Below, piece by piece: positions 6,630 to 14,228 of a stretch of 15,343 nt of DNA. The notes beneath the pieces are model-generated. The model was not told where the DNA came from. It saw only the letters and a list, made by a program, of their open reading frames with translations, and ran no database searches. Made by a program: the position numbers and the translations under genes. The first letter of the stretch is position 1. The number at the start of each line of letters is the position of its first letter. This stretch comes from Helicobacter sp. (GTDB lineage Bacteria > Campylobacterota > Campylobacteria > Campylobacterales > Helicobacteraceae), in assembly GCF_029067145.1 (NCBI RefSeq), contig NZ_JAIEFA010000004.1:1-15343 (forward strand). Direction: 5' to 3'.

Positions 6630-7100
6630 ATGAATTTTAAAGAGATAAAAGAGCTCATAGAAATCTTTGACGCAAGCAATCTGAATCGTCTTAGTATTTC
6701 ACAAGAAAATTCAACCATTAAACTTCAAAAAGGGCAAAATTGCGCAACAGCAGTGGTTGTAGAATCGCAAAATGCTCCGGTTAGCGCGACTTTGCAAGCC
6801 CCACAAAGCCTTCCACAAATCGCCCCTGTCGCTTCTGCTCCCGCTGCGCCAGTTTTAGCAGGAGAGACGATAAATTCTCCAATGGTCGGCACATTTTATC
6901 GTTGTCCTTCGCCCGATACTCCCGCATATGTGAATGCAGGAGATAAAGTCAAAAAAGGGCAAACATTGGGAATCATTGAGGCGATGAAAATTATGAATGA
7001 GATTGAAGCAGAGTTTGATTGCGTTATCAAAGAGATTATTCCAAGCGACGCAACACCTGTGGAATACAATTCTCCCTTGTTTGTGGTGGAGAGAATCTAA
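6630..7100 (+). CDS. accB: Biotin carboxyl carrier protein of acetyl-CoA carboxylase
   Basis: A 156-aa BCCP, the swinging arm that carries carboxybiotin from AccC to the carboxyltransferase in the first step of fatty acid synthesis. Residues 1-35 are the N-terminal segment, 45-78 an Ala/Pro/Gln-rich linker and 79-156 the biotinyl domain. The target is Lys120 in EAMKIMNE, and GTFYRCPSPD (87-96) carries the thumb loop typical of AccB. I chose the ATG at 6630, with AAAAAGG seven bases upstream, over an in-frame TTG at 6582; this gives MNFKEIKELI as the start, as in homologs. Its stop overlaps the start of accC by one base. Confidence 0.95.
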   Translation: MNFKEIKELIEIFDASNLNRLSISQENSTIKLQKGQNCATAVVVESQNAPVSATLQAPQSLPQIAPVASAPAAPVLAGETINSPMVGTFYRCPSPDTPAYVNAGDKVKKGQTLGIIEAMKIMNEIEAEFDCVIKEIIPSDATPVEYNSPLFVVERI

Positions 7101-8470
7101 TGCAAGAAACACCAAAAGAAATCCATACCATTTTAATTGCGAATCGCGGAGAAATTGCCTTAAGGGCGATTCGCACGATTAAAGAAATGGGAAAAAAAGC
7201 CATTGCGGTATATTCCACAGCGGATAAAGACGCGCATTATTTGGATTTAGCAGACGCGAAGGTCTGTATTGGAGGGGATAAATCAAGCGAGAGTTATCTC
7301 AATATTCCAGCCATTATTTCGGCTGCGGAGCTCTTTAATGCAGACGCAATTTTTCCCGGATATGGATTTTTGAGTGAGAATCAAAATTTCGTTGAAATTT
7401 GCAAGCACCACAAAATAGAGTTTATAGGACCAAATCCTGATGTAATGGCGTTAATGAGCGACAAAAGCAAGGCAAAAGAAGTAATGAAAAATGCAGGTGT
7501 GCCTGTGATTCCGGGTAGTGATGGCGCGGTTTCCTCTAAAGAAGAAGCCTTGAATCTTGCTAAAGAAATCGGCTATCCTGTGATTTTAAAAGCTGCAGCA
7601 GGAGGCGGTGGGCGCGGTATGCGTATTGTAGAAAAAGAAGAAAATATGTTCAATGCCTATCTTGCTGCTGAAAGCGAAGCAATTAGTGCGTTTGGCGATG
7701 GCACAATTTATATGGAAAAATTCATTGACCAGCCAAAACACATTGAAGTGCAGATTCTTGCAGATAAACACGGAAATGTTTTACATGTAGGCGAGAGGGA
7801 TTGTTCATTGCAACGACGACACCAAAAGCTCATTGAAGAATCTCCCGCCCCGACATTAGAGCCAAAAACGCGTGAGAAATTGTTACAAACTGCCATTACT
7901 GCGACAAAAGCGATAAAATATGTTGGCGCAGGCACTTATGAGTTTTTGCTAGATTCCAATCAAAACTTTTATTTTATGGAGATGAATACGCGCTTGCAAG
8001 TAGAACACCCTGTAAGCGAGCTAGTTAGTGGGCTAGATATTATTGAGCTGATGATTAGAATCGCAGAGGGGCAGAGTTTGCCCAAGCAAGAGGAAATCCA
8101 TTTCAAAGGTTGTGCAATGGAATGTAGAATCACAGCAGAAGACCCTGTGAAATTTTATCCTTCAGCAGGTAAAATTACGAAATGGATTGCGCCCGGTGGC
8201 GGTAATGTGCGTCTTGATACGCACGCGTATGCGGGCTATGTTGTGCCAATGTTTTATGATTCTATGATTGGCAAGCTGATTGTATGGGGCAAGAATCGCA
8301 AAGAAGCAATTGCGAGAATGTCGCGTGCTTTAGATGAGTTTTGCATTGAGGGAATCAAAACAACGATTGCTTTTCATCAAGAAATGATGAAAAACGAGGA
8401 TTTCAAGAGAGGAGTGATTCACACGAAGTATTTAGAGCAGAAAATGGCAAATAAAGCAGAAAAGAAGTAA
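7100..8470 (+). CDS. accC: Biotin carboxylase subunit of acetyl-CoA carboxylase
   Basis: A 456-aa biotin carboxylase that uses ATP and bicarbonate to carboxylate the biotin on AccB. It has the N-terminal domain starting ILIANRGEIALR (11-22) and the ATP-grasp region with Lys122, Lys164, the glycine loop AAAGGGGRGMR (165-175) and KHIEVQ (213-218). The catalytic strand MEMNTRLQVEHP (293-304) contains the metal-binding Glu294 and active-site Asn296 and Arg298. Length matches the family. The frame is open further upstream, but the ATG at 7100, in a TAATG overlap with the accB stop, gives the natural N-terminus. AccA and AccD are not in this window, as is usual. Confidence 0.96.
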   Translation: MQETPKEIHTILIANRGEIALRAIRTIKEMGKKAIAVYSTADKDAHYLDLADAKVCIGGDKSSESYLNIPAIISAAELFNADAIFPGYGFLSENQNFVEICKHHKIEFIGPNPDVMALMSDKSKAKEVMKNAGVPVIPGSDGAVSSKEEALNLAKEIGYPVILKAAAGGGGRGMRIVEKEENMFNAYLAAESEAISAFGDGTIYMEKFIDQPKHIEVQILADKHGNVLHVGERDCSLQRRHQKLIEESPAPTLEPKTREKLLQTAITATKAIKYVGAGTYEFLLDSNQNFYFMEMNTRLQVEHPVSELVSGLDIIELMIRIAEGQSLPKQEEIHFKGCAMECRITAEDPVKFYPSAGKITKWIAPGGGNVRLDTHAYAGYVVPMFYDSMIGKLIVWGKNRKEAIARMSRALDEFCIEGIKTTIAFHQEMMKNEDFKRGVIHTKYLEQKMANKAEKK

Positions 8471-8473
8471 AAG

Positions 8474-8488
8474 TGGAATGGAAAATGC
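8474..8488 (+). promoter_or_regulatory. Possible sigma-54 promoter of the flagellin-like gene
   Basis: TGG (8474-8476) and TGC (8486-8488) are spaced exactly as in -24/-12 promoters (GG-N10-GC), and the -12 side reads ATGCTT. The -24 side is TGGAAT instead of TGGCAC, so it is a weak match. It would start transcription about 40 bases before the ATG. Confidence 0.3.
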
Positions 8489-8541
8489 TTGTAATTTTGA
8501 AAATATTGCAAGGAAGCAATCTAACGATTTAAGGAGAGAAA

Positions 8542-9297
8542 ATGAAAATCGGAAATACACAAGTTGCAAATGAAAGTTTGATTAGCCTAAATAAAGCAAA
8601 AGAGAATGAAAAAGATGCGTTAAAGAAAATCTCATCTCCTCGTCCATTAGAAGCGACAGATGGTGCGAGTTTGGCTTTGGCAAATGCGCTTTTATCTCAA
8701 GCAAACTCAATGTCTCAGGGAATCCGTAATGCAAATGACGCGCTCGGCGTAATGCAAATTGCAGACGCGACACTTTCTAACATTACAGATTCTGCGATTC
8801 GTATGAATGAACTTTCTGTGGCTTTGGGAAATCCTGCATTGAATAATGAACAAAGGGCAATGATTGAAAGCGAAGCAAATGCATTAACTCAAGCAATGAG
8901 CGACGCAACAAGTCAAGCAGTTTTTAATGGTAGAAATGTTTTTAGCGGACAAATGAGTTTTGTAACCGGCAATGGAACAGAAAGTATCAATATGCAAGCC
9001 CCCAATGTTTCAGGCTTGAATGTCAATAATCAACAAAGCATTTTGGATTTTATTAACAATGTTAATATGAGCCGTGCAGACATTGGTTCTGCAATGAATG
9101 GAATCCAATCTGGCGTGAATGCAAGTATGAATACTGTGGTAAATCTAAAAGCTGCGGAGGGTGGATTGATGAAAGATGATTTAGCGGAAAATTACAATCA
9201 ATTAAATTCTGCGAAACTAAGAGAAAATGCTTCTCTTTATGTTGCGTCTTTTAATGCACAATATTTGCAAAGTCGCTTAGACGCATTGCTTGGCTAA
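8542..9297 (+). CDS. flaC: FlaC-type short flagellin-like protein
   Basis: A 251-aa flagellin-like protein that has the conserved N- and C-terminal helical regions (D0/D1) but lacks the variable central domains. The N-terminus MKIGNTQVAN, the segment DALGVMQIADATLSNITDSA (about 67-86) and the C-terminus SFNAQYLQSRLDALLG are flagellin-like. The size is that of C. jejuni FlaC (about 249 aa), which is secreted through the flagellar export system, is not part of the main filament and acts on host TLR5 signalling, as I recall. No Sec signal is present, which fits flagellar export. TAAGGAG lies six bases before the ATG. A terminator follows, so it is probably a single-gene unit. A short filament-minor flagellin is an alternative. 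Confidence 0.82.
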   Translation: MKIGNTQVANESLISLNKAKENEKDALKKISSPRPLEATDGASLALANALLSQANSMSQGIRNANDALGVMQIADATLSNITDSAIRMNELSVALGNPALNNEQRAMIESEANALTQAMSDATSQAVFNGRNVFSGQMSFVTGNGTESINMQAPNVSGLNVNNQQSILDFINNVNMSRADIGSAMNGIQSGVNASMNTVVNLKAAEGGLMKDDLAENYNQLNSAKLRENASLYVASFNAQYLQSRLDALLG

Positions 9298-9343
9298 TTG
9301 ATTTTTCTTAAGCTTCACGGATAATCTTCTTAAATATGTAAAA

Positions 9344-9375
9344 GCAAAGAGATTCTCCTTTCTCTTTGTGTTTTT
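9344..9375 (+). terminator. Rho-independent terminator after the flagellin-like gene
   Basis: CAAAGAGA (9345-9352) pairs with TCTCTTTG (9361-9368) across an 8-base loop, and a T-rich run (TGTTTTTATTT) follows. It lies 47 bases after the stop codon. The rest of the gap, to 9483, contains only a possible dapF -10 box (TAAGAT, 9442-9447). Confidence 0.75.
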
Positions 9376-9483
9376 ATTTCTCCTTAAAATAATTTAAAAA
9401 CGATGGGTTATATCTTGTGTTTAAAATCATTGCTTTTATGGTAAGATTCTGCTTTTAAGTGTCCCCATATAAAAGGATTTTTA

Positions 9484-10221
9484 ATGTTTTTTAGCAAATA
9501 TTCTGCAAGTGGTAATGATTTTATTCTCACGCATACTTTTGGCACTCAAAAACGCGCATTTGACAAACTCGCACAAAAGATTTGCAATCGTCATCAAGGC
9601 GTTGGCGCAGATGGCTTGATTATCTTAAAGCCGCATTTGGAATATGATTTTGAATGGGAGTTTTATAATTGCGATGGCAGTATCGCGCAAATGTGCGGAA
9701 ATGGGAGTCGTGCCGCGGCAATGTATGCGTATCATCAAGGAATCGCAGGCGAAAGACAAAGCTTCCTAACGCTCGCAGGTGTCATTAATGTAACGATAGA
9801 AAATAATAAGGCGGAGAGTGCGTTAAGCGGCGTGAAAGTTTTGCAAGAAAATATCTGTGAATTGGACAATACTTGGGCGTTGATTGATACAGGAGTGCCG
9901 CATTTGGTTTGCGAGAAAAAGAATGCACTAAGCAAGGAGGATTTGCGCTCTTTGCGCCACAAATATAATGCAAATGTCAATGTAGCGGAAGTTTTGCAAG
10001 ATAGAGTGATAGCACGCACTTTTGAACGCGGAGTAGAAGATGAAACGCTTGCGTGTGGCACGGGAATGGCAGCAATGTTTTATTATCTGTTTTCTCAAGC
10101 TAAGATTCCAAATCCTTGTCTCTTTAATCCTGCAAGCGGGGAGGAAGTGTTTGTAAGAGAAAGCGAGGGAAAATTACTTTTAAAGGGTGAAGTGCATAAA
10201 ATTTGTGATTTTGCAATATAG
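9484..10221 (+). CDS. dapF: Diaminopimelate epimerase
   Basis: A 245-aa DapF, which interconverts LL- and meso-diaminopimelate for lysine and peptidoglycan synthesis without a cofactor. It has the two-cysteine mechanism: MCGNGSRAAAM holds Cys71 and ACGTGMAA holds Cys191. SASGNDF (7-13), CNRHQGVGADGLI (34-46) and RTFERGVEDET (178-188) are further family marks. It is somewhat shorter than many homologs (about 270 aa), with no missing catalytic element seen. AAAAGG precedes the ATG by nine bases. It is followed by a repeat-bearing gap and then by ddl and murF, whose products feed the same pathway. Confidence 0.95.
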   Translation: MFFSKYSASGNDFILTHTFGTQKRAFDKLAQKICNRHQGVGADGLIILKPHLEYDFEWEFYNCDGSIAQMCGNGSRAAAMYAYHQGIAGERQSFLTLAGVINVTIENNKAESALSGVKVLQENICELDNTWALIDTGVPHLVCEKKNALSKEDLRSLRHKYNANVNVAEVLQDRVIARTFERGVEDETLACGTGMAAMFYYLFSQAKIPNPCLFNPASGEEVFVRESEGKLLLKGEVHKICDFAI

Positions 10222-10247
10222 AATCCTACAAAGTTAGACTTGCGCCC

Positions 10248-10290
10248 GCGATTCCATTTGTCGTCCTTGCTGGCGCAGTGGTAATTTGTT
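10248..10290. repeat. Degenerate intergenic repeat, short copy 3
   Basis: GCGATTCCATTTGTCGTCC followed by GCGCAGTGGTAATTTGTT parallels 5881-5933 (TTGTCGCGTCATTTGC, later GACGCAGTAGTAAATTGTT). It lies between dapF and ddl. Confidence 0.35.
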
Positions 10291-10336
10291 TAAACTTTTG
10301 GTATGATTTTGAAAATTTTATTCTTAAGGAAATATT

Positions 10337-11374
10337 GTGAGTTTTTGTATTTTATTTGGTGGAAAGTCCTACGAACACGAAATTAGTATCGTTAGCGCGA
10401 TTGCTCTAAAGAAATTATTACCGCAAGTGAAGTATTTTGTTTTTTTGGACACTTTGCATAATTTTTATTTGATTCCAATACAAAATATGCAATCTAAATT
10501 TTTCAGCTCTAAAGAATACACAAAAGCACAAAAAATTTACCCCAAAAAAGACGGATTTTATCTACGCACGCTTTTTGGAGAAAAGCCTCTTAATCTACCG
10601 ATTCTTATTAATCTTATCCACGGAGGAGACGGAGAGGACGGAAGTGTAGCGAGTTTGCTAGACTTTTATGGGATTCCTTATATTGGTCCGCGCAATCCCG
10701 CGTGTGTGTTAAGCTTTGATAAGGAGCTAACGAAGTTGCTAGCCAAAGGTCGTGGGGTTTTGAGCCTTGAATATCGTGTGCTGTATCGCGATATGCCTAT
10801 ACCGAAGGATTTAACTTTCCCATTGATTATTAAACCCGCTAGACTTGGAAGTTCTATTGGAATTAGCATTGTAGAATCGCAAGAAAAACTACAATATGCA
10901 CTAGAATCTGCTTTTGAATTTGATGAAAAAGTCCTTATTGAGCCTTTTATAGAGGGAATCAAAGAGTATAATTTGGCGGGTTTTAAGTCCAAAGAGGGAA
11001 TGCGGTTTTCTTTTGTGGAAGAGCCAGAAAAAAAGAAATTTTTAGATTTTGAAAAAAAATATTTGGATTTTTCACGCACAGGCAATGCAAAAGAGGCAGA
11101 AATTAGCGAGGAATTGAAGCTAGCTTTGCAAGAGAATTTCAGCAAACTTTATGAAAATTTGTTTGAAGGAGCTTTGATTCGTTGTGATTTTTTTGTCAAG
11201 GACAATCAATGCTATTTAAATGAAATTAATCCGATTCCGGGAAGCCTTGCAAATTATCTCTTTAAAGACTTTCAAGAATCCCTAAGCCAGCTTTCTAAAG
11301 CACTTCCAAAACCCAGTGAAATCAAAGTTGCCTATGAGTTTTTACATCAAATTCAATTTGCAAAAGGCAAATAA
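10337..11374 (+). CDS. ddl: D-alanine--D-alanine ligase
   Basis: A 345-aa ATP-grasp ligase that makes the D-Ala-D-Ala dipeptide for MurF. Family marks are the N-terminal ILFGGKSYEHEIS (5-17, Glu14 the dipeptide-binding Glu), LIHGGDGEDG (93-102), Lys166 with GSSIGIS (171-177), the omega-loop region EPFIEGIKEY (202-211) and NEINPIPGS (295-303), the metal and D-Ala site. Length fits the roughly 347-aa H. pylori enzyme. The start is GTG with TAAGGA six bases upstream. Its TAA overlaps the ATG of the next gene (TAATG), indicating translational coupling. Confidence 0.95.
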   Translation: MSFCILFGGKSYEHEISIVSAIALKKLLPQVKYFVFLDTLHNFYLIPIQNMQSKFFSSKEYTKAQKIYPKKDGFYLRTLFGEKPLNLPILINLIHGGDGEDGSVASLLDFYGIPYIGPRNPACVLSFDKELTKLLAKGRGVLSLEYRVLYRDMPIPKDLTFPLIIKPARLGSSIGISIVESQEKLQYALESAFEFDEKVLIEPFIEGIKEYNLAGFKSKEGMRFSFVEEPEKKKFLDFEKKYLDFSRTGNAKEAEISEELKLALQENFSKLYENLFEGALIRCDFFVKDNQCYLNEINPIPGSLANYLFKDFQESLSQLSKALPKPSEIKVAYEFLHQIQFAKGK

Positions 11375-12117
11375 TGGCGCAAAAAAGATTGGATTATAAA
11401 GGGCAGAGTTTCTCCCTCTCGTATGAGATATTAGAATCCCAAAATCTTTCCGCTCCCACACTTGTGATTTTGCACGGTTGGGGTGCTAGTAAAGCTCTGA
11501 TGAAACAAGCTTTTAGTGGGTTTTTTAAGGATTTTAAACATTGTTATGTGGATATGCCCGGATTTGGAAATTCTCCCACCCCACCTTTTGCGCTGAATAC
11601 CTACGACTATGCCGAGATTTTAAAAAGTTTTTTAGGGCAACTTTCCCTGATTCCTAGCCATTGTAGCATTATGGGGCATAGTTTTGGCGGGAAAGTCGCG
11701 ACTTTGTTAGAGCCTAAAGAATTAATTTTGCTAAGCAGTGCAGGGATTCAAATGCCAAAAAGCTTTAAAGTGCGATGTAAAATTGCACTTGCTAAATCTT
11801 TGAATCGGTTTGCGCCAAGATTAAGCAGAATCTTTAAGCAATTCTTGCGTTCAAAAGATGTAGAAAATATGGACGAAGTGATGTATCAGACTTTTAAAAA
11901 TGTTGTAGATGAGGATTTTACAAGTGTATTTGCAGATTTTAAGAATCCGTGTTATATTTTTTGGGGAGAAAGAGACCTTGCCACACCTTTAAAATCGGGC
12001 GAACAAATCCACACATTGATACCAGATTCTAAATTTTTTGTTTTAGAGGGCGACCATTTTTTCTTTTTGAAAGGCGCAAAAGAGATTGAAAAACTTTATT
12101 TAAACATTAAAAAATAA
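11374..12117 (+). CDS. Alpha/beta hydrolase, ddl-murF linked
   Basis: A 247-aa alpha/beta-hydrolase fold protein. The oxyanion-hole motif is LHGWGAS (33-39), the nucleophile elbow GHSFGG gives Ser103, and the rest of the triad is Asp201 in GERDLATP and His228 in EGDHFFF. No signal peptide is seen, so it is likely cytoplasmic. The substrate is unknown. The gene is coupled to ddl by a one-base overlap and precedes murF. I remember the same position in H. pylori (between ddlA and murF) and in Campylobacter, so the link to cell-wall precursor synthesis is conserved in the group. It may be an esterase or a precursor editing enzyme; this is inference. Confidence 0.85.
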   Translation: MAQKRLDYKGQSFSLSYEILESQNLSAPTLVILHGWGASKALMKQAFSGFFKDFKHCYVDMPGFGNSPTPPFALNTYDYAEILKSFLGQLSLIPSHCSIMGHSFGGKVATLLEPKELILLSSAGIQMPKSFKVRCKIALAKSLNRFAPRLSRIFKQFLRSKDVENMDEVMYQTFKNVVDEDFTSVFADFKNPCYIFWGERDLATPLKSGEQIHTLIPDSKFFVLEGDHFFFLKGAKEIEKLYLNIKK

Positions 12118-12175
12118 ATAAAATTTATCTAAAATTCGCTAAAATTGCACAATTTTTTATTTCAAGGATTCTTTT

Positions 12176-13636
12176 TTGCAAAGCATTGATATTTTCATTA
12201 TGGCAACGCGTTGGATTTTTCTTATCGCATTAGGTTACTATGTGATGATAAATCTTCAATGGTATCATTACAAGATTATGCGCGTATTGTTTAGGCATCA
12301 TAAGCAGAAATGGCATTTGTTTTATTTCGTGCTTCCTGTTATTTATTTTATTTTAATACCGAATAATCTTTATTGTTATATTGGATTGTATCTTTATGTT
12401 ATTTTGCTAGGTGTATGGATTTTTTATTTGAGCAAACGATTGGTTTTGACAAGTAGGGTTCTGCGATTTTTCGGGTTATACATTGCCTTTATTTTATTTA
12501 ATGAATTATTGCTTTTAAAAGTTGAAGAATATTCTATCTTAATTCAAATTGTCTATCTCTTCCCGCTTTTTATTTCTATTACTCTTTCTTCTTTGATAGA
12601 AAGAATTCTGCTTAATCGTTACAAAAAACTTGCTTTAGATAAACTAGATAGTATGCCAAACCTTACAATCATAGCAGTTACAGGGAGCTATGGTAAAACA
12701 AGTTTAAAAAACTTTTTGTTTCAAATGTTGCAGGAGAGTTTTAAAGTTTATGCGACACCAAGAAGCGTCAATACACTCACAGGAATCATTGCAGATATTA
12801 ATCAAAATCTTTCCCCATTAACAGATATTTACATCGTAGAAGCAGGTGCTAGGGGTGCAGGCGATATTAAGGAGATTGTGGATTTGCTTTCTCCACAGGT
12901 TGCAGTTGTTGGAAAAATCGGTGAAGCACATATTGAGTATTTTAAAAGCATAGAAAATATTTATAGTGCAAAATATGAAATTTTAGAGAGTAAGGAGTTA
13001 AGACGGGCTTATATCTATGAGGGCAACATTCAGCCAAGCTATTGTCCTGTGAGGATTGTTAATTTTCCTAAAAATGCAAGTGAAATAGTCGCAACGCTTG
13101 AGGGAACAAGCTTTGTTCTTAAAGTTGATGGTAAGAAATTAGAATTTAAAACGCGTATTTTAGGTGCGTTTAATGTGATTAATATTAGTGCGGCGATTGC
13201 GGTTGCAAAGGATTTGGGCGTCAGTGATGAACATTTGATAAAACGAGTGCAAAAGCTAGAACCCATCAATCACCGCTTAAGCAAGATTATTGTGAATGAA
13301 AAGATTATTTTAGATGATAGTTATAATGGAAATCTTGATGGAATGCTTGAAGCGATTCGTCTTTCGTCTTTGCATAAGGGCAAGAAAATCATTGTAACGC
13401 CGGGTCTTGTAGAAAGCTCTAAAGAAGCAAATACCCAATTAGCTGAAGCTATTAGTGAAGTGTTTGATTTGGCAATTATTACAGGAGAACTTAATTCTAA
13501 ATTGTTGCGCAAACATATTCGCAAGCCTCAAAAAATCGTTCTTAAGGACAAGGCACACATTGAGCATATTTTAAAGACAACCACAGATAGTGGCAATTTG
13601 ATTCTTTTTGCTAATGACGCACCAAGCTATATTTAA
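12176..13636 (+). CDS. murF: UDP-MurNAc-tripeptide--D-Ala-D-Ala ligase with N-terminal membrane segments
   Basis: A Mur ligase of 486 aa that joins D-Ala-D-Ala (from Ddl) to the UDP-MurNAc-tripeptide. The ATP loop is TGSYGKTS (169-176), and the central domain has YIVEAGARGAGD and GKIGEAHIEYF. The C-terminal part has LDDSYNGNLDGM and VTPGLVESS. Unusually for MurF in general, about 150 residues precede the ATP loop and hold roughly four hydrophobic segments (about 11-27, 47-62, 67-86 and 98-140), so the enzyme is likely membrane-tethered; the Campylobacterales type is known to be long at this end. The start is TTG with AAGGA seven bases upstream; an ATG at residue 9 has no ribosome site. The C-terminus at NDAPSYI is the usual end. 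Confidence 0.9.
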   Translation: MQSIDIFIMATRWIFLIALGYYVMINLQWYHYKIMRVLFRHHKQKWHLFYFVLPVIYFILIPNNLYCYIGLYLYVILLGVWIFYLSKRLVLTSRVLRFFGLYIAFILFNELLLLKVEEYSILIQIVYLFPLFISITLSSLIERILLNRYKKLALDKLDSMPNLTIIAVTGSYGKTSLKNFLFQMLQESFKVYATPRSVNTLTGIIADINQNLSPLTDIYIVEAGARGAGDIKEIVDLLSPQVAVVGKIGEAHIEYFKSIENIYSAKYEILESKELRRAYIYEGNIQPSYCPVRIVNFPKNASEIVATLEGTSFVLKVDGKKLEFKTRILGAFNVINISAAIAVAKDLGVSDEHLIKRVQKLEPINHRLSKIIVNEKIILDDSYNGNLDGMLEAIRLSSLHKGKKIIVTPGLVESSKEANTQLAEAISEVFDLAIITGELNSKLLRKHIRKPQKIVLKDKAHIEHILKTTTDSGNLILFANDAPSYI

Positions 13637-13656
13637 AGGGTGAGAGGATACAACGA

Positions 13657-14202
13657 ATGGAGCATTTGTATGCACCTTGGAGAAGTGGGTATTTCAAAGA
13701 TAAAAGCACAGAGTGTGTATTTTGCGCAATTTCTAAAGGAGATTCTCCTCTAAATGCAGAATCCAAATCTCTCTGTGAGGGTAGGGATTCCACTGCGCTG
13801 CAAGAAGCCGACTTTGTCAATCACGTTTTTTATCGTGATGATAAAGTCTTTTGTGTGATGAATAAGTTTCCCTACACACCCGGACATTTTTTGATTATTC
13901 CCCATACACATATCCCTTCGCCGGAGGCTTTAGATGTAGAAATTTGGCTACAAATGCAAAGAATTGCACAAAAAGGTGTCGCACTTTTAAAAGAGTTTGG
14001 TGCGCAAGGAGTGAATCTAGGAATGAATATTGAACGTGCGGGAGGTGCTGGGATACCAGAACATCTACATCTACATTTGATTCCACGTTTCATTGGGGAT
14101 ACAAATTTCTTTACAACGATTGGCGATTCTCGTGCCTATGGAGTGGATTTTGATGAGATTTTCCAACGCATTTGTGAGTTGTCTCAAAAACTTTTAAGAT
14201 GA
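13657..14202 (+). CDS. HIT-family nucleotide hydrolase/transferase, Ap4A-phosphorylase-like
   Basis: A 181-aa histidine-triad protein. The triad HLHLHLIPR holds His136, His138 and His140, and the N-terminal APWR and CVFC (Cys20, Cys23, probable zinc ligands) place it in the branch near Ap4A phosphorylases. FPYTPGHFLIIPHTH (71-85) is the nucleotide-binding strand. It probably cleaves a dinucleoside polyphosphate or nucleotide conjugate; the substrate is unknown. Residues about 33-53, between the CVFC region and HVFYRDD, look like an extra segment: the H. pylori homolog is about 160 aa, and the DNA there contains GATTCCACTGCG, also found in non-coding sequence at 373-384. GAGAGGA precedes the ATG by about ten bases. 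It follows murF by 20 bases. Confidence 0.88.
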   Translation: MEHLYAPWRSGYFKDKSTECVFCAISKGDSPLNAESKSLCEGRDSTALQEADFVNHVFYRDDKVFCVMNKFPYTPGHFLIIPHTHIPSPEALDVEIWLQMQRIAQKGVALLKEFGAQGVNLGMNIERAGGAGIPEHLHLHLIPRFIGDTNFFTTIGDSRAYGVDFDEIFQRICELSQKLLR

Positions 14203-14228
14203 GTAAATTAACTTTTAAAGGAGAAGTA

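Noticed and set aside
7019..7099. Longer N-terminus for AccC
   Set aside because: The extra residues come from the accB coding region in another frame and do not resemble biotin carboxylase; the TAATG overlap gives the normal start.
8525..8530. CGATTT as a sigma-28 -10 box for the flagellin-like gene
   Set aside because: No TAAA-like -35 at the right distance, and the transcript would start inside the ribosome binding site.
9298..9483. Hidden small gene in the flaC-dapF gap
   Set aside because: Only a terminator and a weak promoter-like box were found; no ORF with a ribosome site.
10678..11145. 155-aa minus-strand ORF opposite ddl
   Set aside because: It lies wholly inside a certain ddl gene, is Ser/Lys-rich shadow translation, and has no family features or ribosome site.
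12120..12150. Two CTAAAATT copies before murF as an operator
   Set aside because: The sequence is very AT-rich and the repeats are short; chance explains them.
14199..14228. ATG overlapping the HIT stop as the start of the SIMPL gene
   Set aside because: The ATG at 14229 has AAAGGAG at ideal spacing and places the membrane anchor right at the N-terminus.
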